Assembly (NCBI GenBank): GCA_012511425.1
Contig: JAAZGC010000044.1
Span: forward strand, 1-12,170
DNA length: 12,170 nt
Reading direction: 5' to 3'
DNA from: Clostridiales bacterium
GTDB lineage: Bacteria > Bacillota > Clostridia > Oscillospirales > CAG-272
Under the pieces are notes generated by a model, which saw only the letters and a program-made list of their open reading frames with translations, made no database searches and was not told where the DNA came from. Shown piece after piece: positions 1 through 6,585 of the stretch (positions are counted from its first letter, which is position 1; each line of letters starts with the position of its first letter). The position numbers and the translations under genes were made by a program.

Positions 1-515
1 ATAAAGCTAACGCTGAGCTGGGAGGACGCGCTCAGTCGGGAGCCATGTTTGTCTTCGACGGCGGAACAACTGTGATGCACAAACCCGGGCAATTCGGCGT
101 AATCTTCCACGGTTCCGAGGGCTCTGTATCGGTTGACCGTGGCGCCTTTGAGATTAAATACGGCAATAATTTTATGATAAGCACCCGCAACGGCGACGCT
201 GTGAAGGAACTTGACAATGCAATTTCCACGGCGCGGAAGATCTTCCTGACCGACAGCACATATAAAACTAAGCTTTACGATACCGGCGGCAGCCACATCG
301 CCGATTTCATTTCCGCGGTAAAATCCCGTAAGCCGGCCTTCTCGAATGAAGATGTAGGCGGTCACGCAACGATCCTATGCCATCTTATGAATATATCATA
401 TGTCCGTGACGCAAGTTTCGACTGGGATCCCGTGAATATGACCTTTGCAAACGGAACCGGCGACCCCGCCTGGCTGGTTCGCGAAGGCGGCTATCGCAAC
501 GGCTGGACGGTTTAA
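1..515 (+). CDS. Gfo/Idh/MocA family oxidoreductase, C-terminal part (5' end outside the window)
   Basis: The frame is open from base 3 with no start needed, so only the last ~170 residues are present and the N-terminal Rossmann NAD(P)-binding domain lies upstream of the window. Visible parts fit the C-terminal substrate domain of this family: a beta-strand segment with the motif FHGSEGSVSVDRG (family pattern GTEGWV.V.RG), then GSHIADFISAVKSRKP followed by an acidic residue and GGHA.ILCHLMNIS, the helix region typical of the subfamily with a 'bacterial type' C-terminal extension, then a DWDP motif and an aromatic end. Such enzymes oxidise or reduce sugars, inositols or their derivatives in the cytoplasm; the substrate cannot be told from this fragment. 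A terminator follows about 50 bases after the TAA stop, so this is the last gene of its transcript. Family assignment is firm, substrate unknown. Confidence 0.85.
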   Translation, partial: KANAELGGRAQSGAMFVFDGGTTVMHKPGQFGVIFHGSEGSVSVDRGAFEIKYGNNFMISTRNGDAVKELDNAISTARKIFLTDSTYKTKLYDTGGSHIADFISAVKSRKPAFSNEDVGGHATILCHLMNISYVRDASFDWDPVNMTFANGTGDPAWLVREGGYRNGWTV

Positions 516-567
516 GCGGAATATAAATCCTACATATATATGGTATTATAAACTCAATTAAATAATA

Positions 568-628
568 ATGCCCCTTCGGAGCAGAACCTCGAAAAAACGA
601 GACTGTTTTGAGGGGCATATCATTTTTC
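568..628 (+). terminator. Rho-independent terminator after the oxidoreductase fragment
   Basis: An 8-bp outer stem ATGCCCCT (568-575) pairs with AGGGGCAT (611-618). Inside it sits a second small hairpin, CTCG (588-591) and CGAG (598-601) around six A's, extended by CAG/CTG. A T-rich run (623-627) follows. The position just after the stop at 515 and before the next promoter fits a terminator. Confidence 0.75.
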
Positions 629-656
629 TCTGATTTAGTTAAATTTACCGCCGGCA

Positions 657-685
657 TTGCAAAATCTGCGGTTCTATGATAAAAT
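657..685 (+). promoter_or_regulatory. SigA-type promoter of the glycosidase-like gene
   Basis: TTGCAA (657-662), a 17-base spacer, then TAAAAT (680-685) with an extended -10 TG at 677-678. The 12 bases from 675 (TATGATAAAATA) recur exactly in the promoter of the lipoprotein gene at 3668-3679. The promoter position argues that translation of the next gene starts at 757, because an in-frame ATG at 676 lies inside the -10 region. Confidence 0.65.
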
Positions 686-756
686 ATTGCTGTATTGTTA
701 TGACATTCCGCGAAAAAAGCTGTAAACGTCTGAAAAACGCAGACAGAGAGGTATAT

Positions 757-2934
757 ATGAAATCAGGAAGTCACGATTACAGTTTCCGAAACCAAAATTT
801 CTGCGCGATCCCGCCGTTGACGCTAACGCCGAACGCTTGCGGAAGCGCCGCCGCTTGCAAAATAGATGACAGCTGGGAAATCATCGTTCCGGCGAGTGAT
901 TCCCGTCTGGTAAGGTATTATGCGGACGATCTGAGTCATTTTTTCGCGGATGCTTTCGGGGTGTCTCTCCGCATTCGCTATGTGAAGAATATTCGGTCAT
1001 ATATCGATAATCCGTCCGGGAAGATTATACTGATACAGGAATCGGACAGGGTGGGGAATACCGTAATGTCGGATAAAAAAGCCGCTTTTCATCTGCTTGT
1101 GACGGATAGCCATGTAATCGTAACCGGAAAAACGGAAAGAGGAACCGCAAGAGGAGTATATTATCTGGAAGACAGTATGCGTCTTCGCGGAGAATGCAGT
1201 CTGCTCCCCCAAGACAGCGAACACGCGCCGCTGTTCTGCCCCAGAATGACCCATTCGGGCACCGAATTCGATACCTTTCCCGACAATTTTCTGGAGGCCT
1301 GTGCCCACGCCGGACATCCGGACAGCCACCTGCACGGATTTGAGGACCCGGAAGCGCTCTGGCCGGGAGCCGGTCGGGGATATTGTGATTTTGCCAACCT
1401 TGTTTGGCGCGCGAAAGGTTACGGACTCGCTGTATACGTATACAGCCATATACTTTGTGACATCCATCCGGATGAGCCGGAAGCGGAAGCTTATTATGAA
1501 GCGTCTTTCGGCAAACTTTTTAAAAGCGCTCCCGGAATAAAGGGACTGATTTTTGTCGGAGAAACCTTTGAATTCCCGTCCAAAGACCCACATACCTCCG
1601 GTGTCCGCTGTCAGCTGCAGCCAAAAGACGATCCCCGCGTATCGCCGGGATGGTACCCATGCTATGATTATCCGCAGCTGCTTTCGCTGATACAGAAGAC
1701 CGTCCGGAAGTATAACCCCGACGTGGATATTGTATTCTGGACCTACAACTGGGGATATGTGGATAAAGAAGCAAGACTCGCGCTTATCGAAAATTTGCCG
1801 AAGGATATCACTCTGCAGTTGACGTTTGAAATGTGGGAATCCTTTGTCGGCGTAAACGGAAAGCGATATTCTATCGACGACTATTCCATTTCTTTCCCGG
1901 GTCCGTCGCAGGTGTTTATCGACGAAGCAGAAAAAGCGAAAGAGCTGGGTATCCGGCTGTATACCATGGCAAATACCGGCGGAAGGACATGGGACAACGG
2001 CGCAGCGCCGTATCTTCCGGTACCGCAGCAGTGGCAGAAACGGTATGAAGCGCTGTGCAGAGCAAACAAGGAATACGGTCTTTCAGGACTTATGGAGAAC
2101 CATCATTACGGCTGGCTCCCATCCTTCCTCAGCCTGTTTTCCAAAAATGCGTTTACATCAAACGGTCTGCCAAACGACGAAATGCTCCGGCAAATCGCCG
2201 CGCGGGATTACGGCTCGTGCGCCGACCTTGCGCTGCGGGCATGGGAATGTTTCAGCGAAGGCATTTCCAAAGTAATAGCGGCGGGCGTTGATCAGTACGG
2301 ACCTTATCGCTGCGGACCTACCTATCCGCTTTTATTTGATCAGACGTCGGCGGAGCTGCAGATTCCTTCCGCACCATGGGCGTGGCATAAAGGCGGGAGT
2401 ATCTGGAATCCGGTTTACCCGGATTCGGTTTTTCCGAACTATGAGAACGTTATTATGCGGTACCGCCATGTAAAAACGGTTAAGGAGCATTTTGCCTGCG
2501 GCGTAAAGCTGCTTGCTGAAGCGGCGGAAACACTTAAGGTACCTTTTGGAAGCGAAGTATCCCGCCAAATAGCCGTGGCAAAATTTCTTTTATGCACATA
2601 TGTGACGACGGAGAACGTGATCGGATGGACAATGGCGAAAGCGCTTCTGCTCCGCGGGGAAAAAGACATTCCCAAAGACGTAATATGCACTGTCAGTCAA
2701 ACGCTGGGCATACAGGACACACCGGAAGAACTTGCGGAATACATGAAACAGGTTGCGGCAAAGGAAACCGAAAACGTCGCGGCTGCACTCAAATGTTGGG
2801 AAGAAGACAGCAGCATCGGTTTTGAAGCTTCGATGGAATATGTATTCAACGATGTCTTTGCCGAATGGAAAAATGCAGAAACCGAACGTTCATTGCAAAG
2901 GCTGGAAAGATGGTTTGATAATAATCATTTCTGA
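757..2934 (+). CDS. Glycoside-hydrolase-like protein with GH20/GH67-type N-terminal domain and predicted TIM barrel
   Basis: A 725-residue protein with no signal peptide, so probably cytoplasmic. Start 757 is chosen because AGAGAGG (745-751) lies 5 bases before it; an in-frame ATG at 676 falls in the promoter. Residues ~30-145 resemble the non-catalytic alpha/beta domain that precedes the barrel in GH20, GH67, GH84 and GH115 enzymes, shown by the ending GTARGVYYLEDSMRLRG (from G129). Residues ~165-560 look like a (beta/alpha)8 barrel; acidic residues at strand-end-like positions are E269 in FVGETFEFPS, E358/E361 in FEMWES, and E447 in MENHHYGWLPS. The rest is helical. Which pair is catalytic cannot be settled by eye. 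A glycosidase acting on imported oligosaccharides or glucuronosides is the inference; the exact family is not recognised. It is a single-gene transcript ending at a strong hairpin (3010-3050). Confidence 0.7.
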   Translation: MKSGSHDYSFRNQNFCAIPPLTLTPNACGSAAACKIDDSWEIIVPASDSRLVRYYADDLSHFFADAFGVSLRIRYVKNIRSYIDNPSGKIILIQESDRVGNTVMSDKKAAFHLLVTDSHVIVTGKTERGTARGVYYLEDSMRLRGECSLLPQDSEHAPLFCPRMTHSGTEFDTFPDNFLEACAHAGHPDSHLHGFEDPEALWPGAGRGYCDFANLVWRAKGYGLAVYVYSHILCDIHPDEPEAEAYYEASFGKLFKSAPGIKGLIFVGETFEFPSKDPHTSGVRCQLQPKDDPRVSPGWYPCYDYPQLLSLIQKTVRKYNPDVDIVFWTYNWGYVDKEARLALIENLPKDITLQLTFEMWESFVGVNGKRYSIDDYSISFPGPSQVFIDEAEKAKELGIRLYTMANTGGRTWDNGAAPYLPVPQQWQKRYEALCRANKEYGLSGLMENHHYGWLPSFLSLFSKNAFTSNGLPNDEMLRQIAARDYGSCADLALRAWECFSEGISKVIAAGVDQYGPYRCGPTYPLLFDQTSAELQIPSAPWAWHKGGSIWNPVYPDSVFPNYENVIMRYRHVKTVKEHFACGVKLLAEAAETLKVPFGSEVSRQIAVAKFLLCTYVTTENVIGWTMAKALLLRGEKDIPKDVICTVSQTLGIQDTPEELAEYMKQVAAKETENVAAALKCWEEDSSIGFEASMEYVFNDVFAEWKNAETERSLQRLERWFDNNHF

Positions 2935-3009
2935 TATGCAAGCAGGCGCTGTGAAGCATACAGGCGGAGAGTCTTTCTGTCGGTTGAATAAAATGTATAA
3001 AATAATCAA

Positions 3010-3057
3010 AAGGAGCTGCAGCAAAGTTTGTTTTTTTGCTGCAGCTCCTTGATTTTT
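3010..3057 (+). terminator. Strong 16-bp hairpin, probably a two-way terminator
   Basis: AAGGAGCTGCAGCAAA (3010-3025) pairs perfectly with TTTGCTGCAGCTCCTT (3035-3050) around a 9-base loop. On the plus strand it is followed by GATTTTTTG; on the minus strand by TTGATTATTTT. It lies between the end of the plus-strand glycosidase-like gene and the end of the minus-strand solute-binding remnant, so it can end both transcripts. Confidence 0.85.
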
Positions 3058-3060
3058 TGT

Positions 3061-3449
3061 CTATTGTCCTGCGAAACAGTCTATCGTCGCCTGGATGGCG
3101 GCGACCAGTTTGCTTTCCCTGGAAGCCGCAAAAGAGGCGATGTCTGTGCTGCCCTTGCCGATACGGGTAGACATATCACCGGCGAAGTTCGCCCAGCCGT
3201 AGACATTGGCAAGAGAAGCCTTGCCGTTGGCGAAGATAATATCAAGCATCTCCTGCGACTGTTCGTCCTGGATGCGCTTGAAATCGAGAGTCACATCGAA
3301 GTGGTGACTTCGGTCTCTGCGATCGTATCGCCTGCAGTTACCGTCGTTTCGTTAACTGCTTCGTTTCCCGAGCCGCTCCCGCATGATGCAAGGACAGATA
3401 ATATAACCGCAGAAAGCAGCAGAATGGAAGCAAGCCTTGTTTTTTTCAT
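3061..3449 (-). pseudogene. Extracellular solute-binding lipoprotein remnant with large internal deletion
   Basis: From ATG 3449 the minus strand encodes a lipoprotein signal peptide (MKKTRLASILLL..., lipobox LASC with Cys23) and a Thr/Glu-rich linker, then stops at TGA 3293-3291 after 52 residues. In another frame, overlapping the stop, runs FDVTLDFKRIQDEQSQEMLD and so on to TAG 3063-3061, which reads as the C-terminal ~78 residues of a family-1-like solute-binding protein and resembles the end of the intact neighbour (both have an S.E..D segment and later an AS..ES segment). Roughly 350 residues of the usual ~500 are missing and the frames no longer join. The RBS GGAGG (3456-3460), promoter and terminator remain, so the 52-residue lipopeptide may still be made. 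A 6-bp inverted repeat sits at the junction. An assembly error is the main alternative. Confidence 0.78.
3289..3309. repeat. Inverted repeat at the deletion junction
   Basis: AGTCAC (3289-3294) and GTGACT (3304-3309) are perfect inverted copies separated by 9 bases. They lie exactly where the N-terminal frame of the solute-binding remnant ends and the C-terminal frame begins. They may mark the recombination point, but a 6-bp repeat can arise by chance. Confidence 0.4.
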
Positions 3450-3492
3450 TCCAAACCTCCGTGAAGATAATAAGAGGGTGTTATCATATTTT

Positions 3493-3521
3493 ATTATACA
3501 CTACCGTAAGAATAAATACAA
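3493..3521 (-). promoter_or_regulatory. Promoter of the solute-binding remnant
   Basis: On the minus strand TTGTAT (3521-3516), a 17-base spacer and a perfect TATAAT (3498-3493) precede the ATG at 3449 by a short leader containing GGAGG. The promoter appears intact although the gene is broken. Confidence 0.6.
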
Positions 3522-3648
3522 GTATATCAACCAAAAGTTTTACAATAACCTGACAACAATTTGATGACAGCGTAAACAAAGATATGTCATAATTCATTTT
3601 GAAGTTTTATGTTTATGATATTTTTCGCCGACTATATAATAAAACCTG

Positions 3649-3678
3649 TTGACAGCTATGCTTACGTTATGATAAAAT
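3649..3678 (+). promoter_or_regulatory. SigA-type promoter of the intact lipoprotein gene
   Basis: TTGACA (3649-3654), 18 bases, then TAAAAT (3673-3678) with the extended -10 TG at 3670-3671. Its 12-base core (3668-3679) is identical to the core of the promoter at 675-686. Confidence 0.75.
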
Positions 3679-3690
3679 AGTATTTAAATA

Positions 3691-3711
3691 ACATCCCGAG
3701 TAGGGGAATGT
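3691..3711 (+). promoter_or_regulatory. Small hairpin in the leader of the lipoprotein gene (possible operator)
   Basis: ACATCCC (3691-3697) can pair with GGG (3703-3705) and ATGT (3708-3711), leaving a two-base bulge and a 5-base loop. It begins about a dozen bases after the -10 box and ends before the RBS, a position where an operator or leader structure could act. It is short, and function is only a guess. Confidence 0.25.
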
Positions 3712-3736
3712 CCGGAATTAAACAGAGGTGTATACA

Positions 3737-5230
3737 ATGAAAACAAAAAGAATTTTCTGTATGCTGACAGCAGCGCTGATGCTCGTTTCGGCTGTTGCCT
3801 CCTGCGGCTCGGAGGGAGGTGCGACCGCAGTTACCACAAATGAATCGGCGACTACGGCGGCACCCGAAACCACGGAGACCTCGCTTTTTATGAACGACGA
3901 CCTGCCGGAGCTTGATTTTGAAAGCGCCGAGGTTAAGGTTTTCTGTTGGGAGAGCTGGGATCAGGCCGAGTTCTTCGTTGAGGAGGATACCGGCGAAATC
4001 CTCGACTCTGTAATATATGATCGCAACCTGAAAGTTGAGGAACGGCTGAATATAGACCTTGTCTGGGTAATGAAACCCCGCGATTCGGCCGCTTACGGCT
4101 CCGCTCTCAAGGATGCCATGTCAGCTCAGAATTTATCGGGTGATGTTATCTACGATCTGGTGGCGTGCTACGGAGCGCGGGTAGCCTCCTGCGCCGTGGA
4201 CGGGCATCTCTCAAATCTTAACGATGCTCCGTACATGGATCTGAGCAAACCCTGGTATTCCGAATCGGCAATAGCCGCCGGTCAGCTGGGCGATGGCTTC
4301 AACTATTTCTTTGCCGGAGATATCTCCTACAACTACCTGTCGCGTATGTCGGGTATATTCTTCAACCGCGGCATGATAAACAATTTCGGCCTTGAGGATC
4401 CTTACAAGCTTGTTCTTGACGGCAAATGGACCATCGATAAGCTGCTTGAGATGATAAACGGTACCTATGTCGACCTGAACGGCAACGGCAAAGCGGATAA
4501 GGAAGATCAGTTTGGTATTATGACCGCCTCCGACCAGATGAATACTCTATACTACGGCACAGGCTCACACTTCATCAGCCATGACGAAAACGGTGTCCCC
4601 CGGCTCAGCGACGATATCTTTTCCGAGCGCACCATGATGATAATCGAAAAGTATCTCGGCGTCTTCGCCGATCCCGCCGCATTCAAACACCCCACGGTTG
4701 ACGACACCGCAATCTTCGACACCGGCCGCTGCCTATTCTACATCTATCCGCTTGGTCATGTAAATGATGCCACCCTCCGTGATTCCGAGACAACTTACGG
4801 CTTTATTCCGCAGCCCAAGCCCGCAGAAACCGAGGAAAACTATCATGCATCGGTCACAAATGCAGTAACTCTCTTCGGCATACCGCTGGTGGTAGAGTCG
4901 ATGGAGCGCGCATCTGCGCTTGCCGAGTGTCTGTCCTCCGAGGGTTATCGTCTGGTTTCTCCCGCCGTCTTTGAAATAGTATATAAAGTGAAATACAACT
5001 ACTCCGAAGGCAGCGAGCAGTCAGAAATATTCGACATGATGCGCCGGAATGTCGTTTTTGACTTCGGTAAGCTCTTTATGGACTCCTTCTCCGGTTTCAC
5101 AAACGGCGTAATCAGCGAAACCCTCTGGAGCGGCAAAAATAAATACGCATCCGTGGTAGCCTCCAAGCGCGAGTCTTGGGAGAACACTCTGCAGAAGATC
5201 ATAGAAAATCTGACTGCCGTGAAAAATTAA
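3737..5230 (+). CDS. Extracellular solute-binding lipoprotein (ABC importer type)
   Basis: A 497-residue protein. Start ATG 3737 follows AGAGG (3724-3728) by 8 bases; a GTG at 3728 overlaps that site and is unlikely. Residues 1-22 are a lipoprotein signal peptide ending in lipobox VASC, so Cys23 would be lipidated and the protein anchored outside the membrane. A Ser/Thr/Glu-rich linker (to about residue 50) leads to the binding domains. Around residues 245-258 the motif DLNGNGKADKEDQFG is the calcium-loop-like segment common in carbohydrate-type family-1 binding proteins. By family it captures a solute, most often a sugar or oligosaccharide, and passes it to an ABC permease. No permease or ATPase gene is next to it, so it would depend on components encoded elsewhere. 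It is transcribed alone, between its own promoter and terminator, and divergently from a decayed paralogue. The ligand is unknown. Confidence 0.85.
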   Translation: MKTKRIFCMLTAALMLVSAVASCGSEGGATAVTTNESATTAAPETTETSLFMNDDLPELDFESAEVKVFCWESWDQAEFFVEEDTGEILDSVIYDRNLKVEERLNIDLVWVMKPRDSAAYGSALKDAMSAQNLSGDVIYDLVACYGARVASCAVDGHLSNLNDAPYMDLSKPWYSESAIAAGQLGDGFNYFFAGDISYNYLSRMSGIFFNRGMINNFGLEDPYKLVLDGKWTIDKLLEMINGTYVDLNGNGKADKEDQFGIMTASDQMNTLYYGTGSHFISHDENGVPRLSDDIFSERTMMIIEKYLGVFADPAAFKHPTVDDTAIFDTGRCLFYIYPLGHVNDATLRDSETTYGFIPQPKPAETEENYHASVTNAVTLFGIPLVVESMERASALAECLSSEGYRLVSPAVFEIVYKVKYNYSEGSEQSEIFDMMRRNVVFDFGKLFMDSFSGFTNGVISETLWSGKNKYASVVASKRESWENTLQKIIENLTAVKN

Positions 5231-5282
5231 GGCGCATTAAAATATCATTAATTTAACCTTTGAAAGGTTTGGGATTCACCGG

Positions 5283-5319
5283 AAAAGCCGGATAAATCGT
5301 GTGTTTATCCGGCTTTTTT
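5283..5319 (+). terminator. Rho-independent terminator after the lipoprotein gene
   Basis: AAAAGCCGGATAAA (5283-5296) pairs over 14 bp with TTTATCCGGCTTTT (5304-5317) around a 7-base loop, with the T run continuing to 5319. Confidence 0.9.
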
Positions 5320-5370
5320 ATGTTTAATATGAATTTTCCTGAATGTTTCGCATCATTCCGCTATTCATGC

Positions 5371-5399
5371 TTGACAACAAAAAAACCGCGTAGTATAAT
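5371..5399 (+). promoter_or_regulatory. Perfect consensus SigA promoter
   Basis: TTGACA (5371-5376), exactly 17 bases, TATAAT (5394-5399). Both hexamers match the housekeeping consensus fully. No clear operator palindrome overlaps it, which suggests strong and possibly constitutive expression of the oxidoreductase downstream. Confidence 0.9.
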
Positions 5400-5431
5400 A
5401 AACAAAAACGATGGAACAATGGGAGGCAACC

Positions 5432-6442
5432 ATGGATAAAGTCAGATACGGCGTTATCGGTCTCGGAATGGGCAGAGCCCATATATCCGGAATGAGAGAA
5501 ATCATGCGCGCGGAGCTTACGGCTGTCTGCGACACGAACGAAGAGCGTTTGGCGGACTGCCTGAAGAGCTATCCCGGAGTCGTGGGGTATACAGATTACA
5601 AAGCGCTTTTGGAGCGTGACGATGTAGACGCAGTGGTCGTAGCGACACCCGACCGGCTTCATCGCGAAATGACAGTAGCTGCCATCAATGCTGGAAAGCA
5701 TGTGCTTTGCGAAAAGCCGATGGCGCTTACGCTTGAAGACTGTCAAATGATGATCGATGCCTCTCGTAATACCGACAGGAAGCTTATGATAGGTCAGATA
5801 TGCCGGTTTACACCAGGATTCATGCGAGCGAAACAGCTTATCGACAACGGAGAAATCGGCGACCTTTTCTTTGTTGAAAGCGAATACGCTCACGATTATT
5901 CCAAAATCCCCGGCACCTTCTCAAACTGGCGTCTTGACCCCCTCCGCCACGGTTTTCTGGGCGGAGGCTGTCACGCCGTCGACCTTGTCCGCTGGATTGC
6001 CGGAAATCCATATGAAGTAGCCGCGTTCGCCAATAAAAAGATGCTCGTAGACTGGCCGACCGATGACTGCACGATTGCCATTATGAAGTTCCCGAACGAT
6101 GTAATCGGCAAGGTGTTTGTCTCCATCGGCTGCAAGAGAAACTACACAATGAGAAGCGTATTCTACGGCTCAAAAGGCACAATCATCGTCGATAACACAA
6201 ACCCGGTAATGCAGGTTTTTAAAACCGAATCTGACTGCGGCTTTACCGTCCCGATGCTCTACCCGATTTCCCTGAATAACCACAACACGGCTGGCGAAAT
6301 AGCCTCCCTGACGGACGCCATTCTGAACGACATACCCATTGAGATGGACGCTGTAGAGGGGGCAAGCACCGTAAAAGCCGCTCTCGCCGCCGTAGAATCC
6401 TCAAAAACCGGACGGATCGTAAAGGTAGATTACGATTTCTGA
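5432..6442 (+). CDS. Gfo/Idh/MocA family NAD(P)-dependent oxidoreductase
   Basis: A complete 336-residue enzyme, the usual length for the family. ATG 5432 is chosen because GGGAGG (5421-5426) lies 5 bases before it; an in-frame ATG at 5411 has no RBS and is only 12 bases past the -10 box. The N-terminal Rossmann fold has VIGLGMGRAH (G10, G12 and H17 region), the conserved EKP motif is at 94-96 (CEKPMAL, with K95 the likely catalytic lysine), and GGGCHAVDL (H181, D184) gives the H..D pair common at the active site. The C-terminal domain carries YGSKGTIIVDN. Members oxidise or reduce sugars, inositols or amino sugars in the cytosol; the substrate is not decided by sequence alone. It is transcribed alone from a consensus promoter and ends at a two-way terminator shared with the convergent operon. 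Confidence 0.92.
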   Translation: MDKVRYGVIGLGMGRAHISGMREIMRAELTAVCDTNEERLADCLKSYPGVVGYTDYKALLERDDVDAVVVATPDRLHREMTVAAINAGKHVLCEKPMALTLEDCQMMIDASRNTDRKLMIGQICRFTPGFMRAKQLIDNGEIGDLFFVESEYAHDYSKIPGTFSNWRLDPLRHGFLGGGCHAVDLVRWIAGNPYEVAAFANKKMLVDWPTDDCTIAIMKFPNDVIGKVFVSIGCKRNYTMRSVFYGSKGTIIVDNTNPVMQVFKTESDCGFTVPMLYPISLNNHNTAGEIASLTDAILNDIPIEMDAVEGASTVKAALAAVESSKTGRIVKVDYDF

Positions 6443-6492
6443 ACCTGAATAATGCATTTATGGTTATTTCCGCATGATGGTTTTCTATACGA

Positions 6493-6540
6493 AAAATCCT
6501 TTCCATGACAAAAATCTCATGGAAAGGATTTTATTTTAAT
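6493..6540 (+). terminator. Two-way terminator between convergent transcripts
   Basis: AAAATCCTTTCCATGA (6493-6508) pairs over 16 bp with TCATGGAAAGGATTTT (6517-6532) around an 8-base loop. T-rich sequence follows on the plus strand; on the minus strand the stem is followed by TCGTATAG after a T-rich arm. It lies between the plus oxidoreductase gene (stop 6442) and the end of the minus operon (6586). Confidence 0.85.
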
Positions 6541-6585
6541 ATTTTTTTCCGAGGTTAATCGTAAATTGCCCGCGGCTGACTTGAT

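Noticed and set aside
997..1593. Minus-strand reading frame of 198 codons
   Set aside because: It lies wholly opposite the glycosidase-like gene, with no promoter or RBS; the plus-strand frame carries the domain motifs.
3028..3564. Plus-strand reading frame of 178 codons
   Set aside because: It starts inside the 16-bp terminator hairpin and runs antisense to the solute-binding remnant, whose signal peptide, lipobox, RBS and promoter on the minus strand explain the region.
3565..3736. Possible riboswitch upstream of the lipoprotein gene
   Set aside because: The leader after the promoter is only about 50 bases with one small weak hairpin; no known riboswitch core is visible.
5324..5893. Minus-strand reading frame of 189 codons
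   Set aside because: It covers the consensus promoter and the Rossmann region of the oxidoreductase on the other strand and lacks its own signals.
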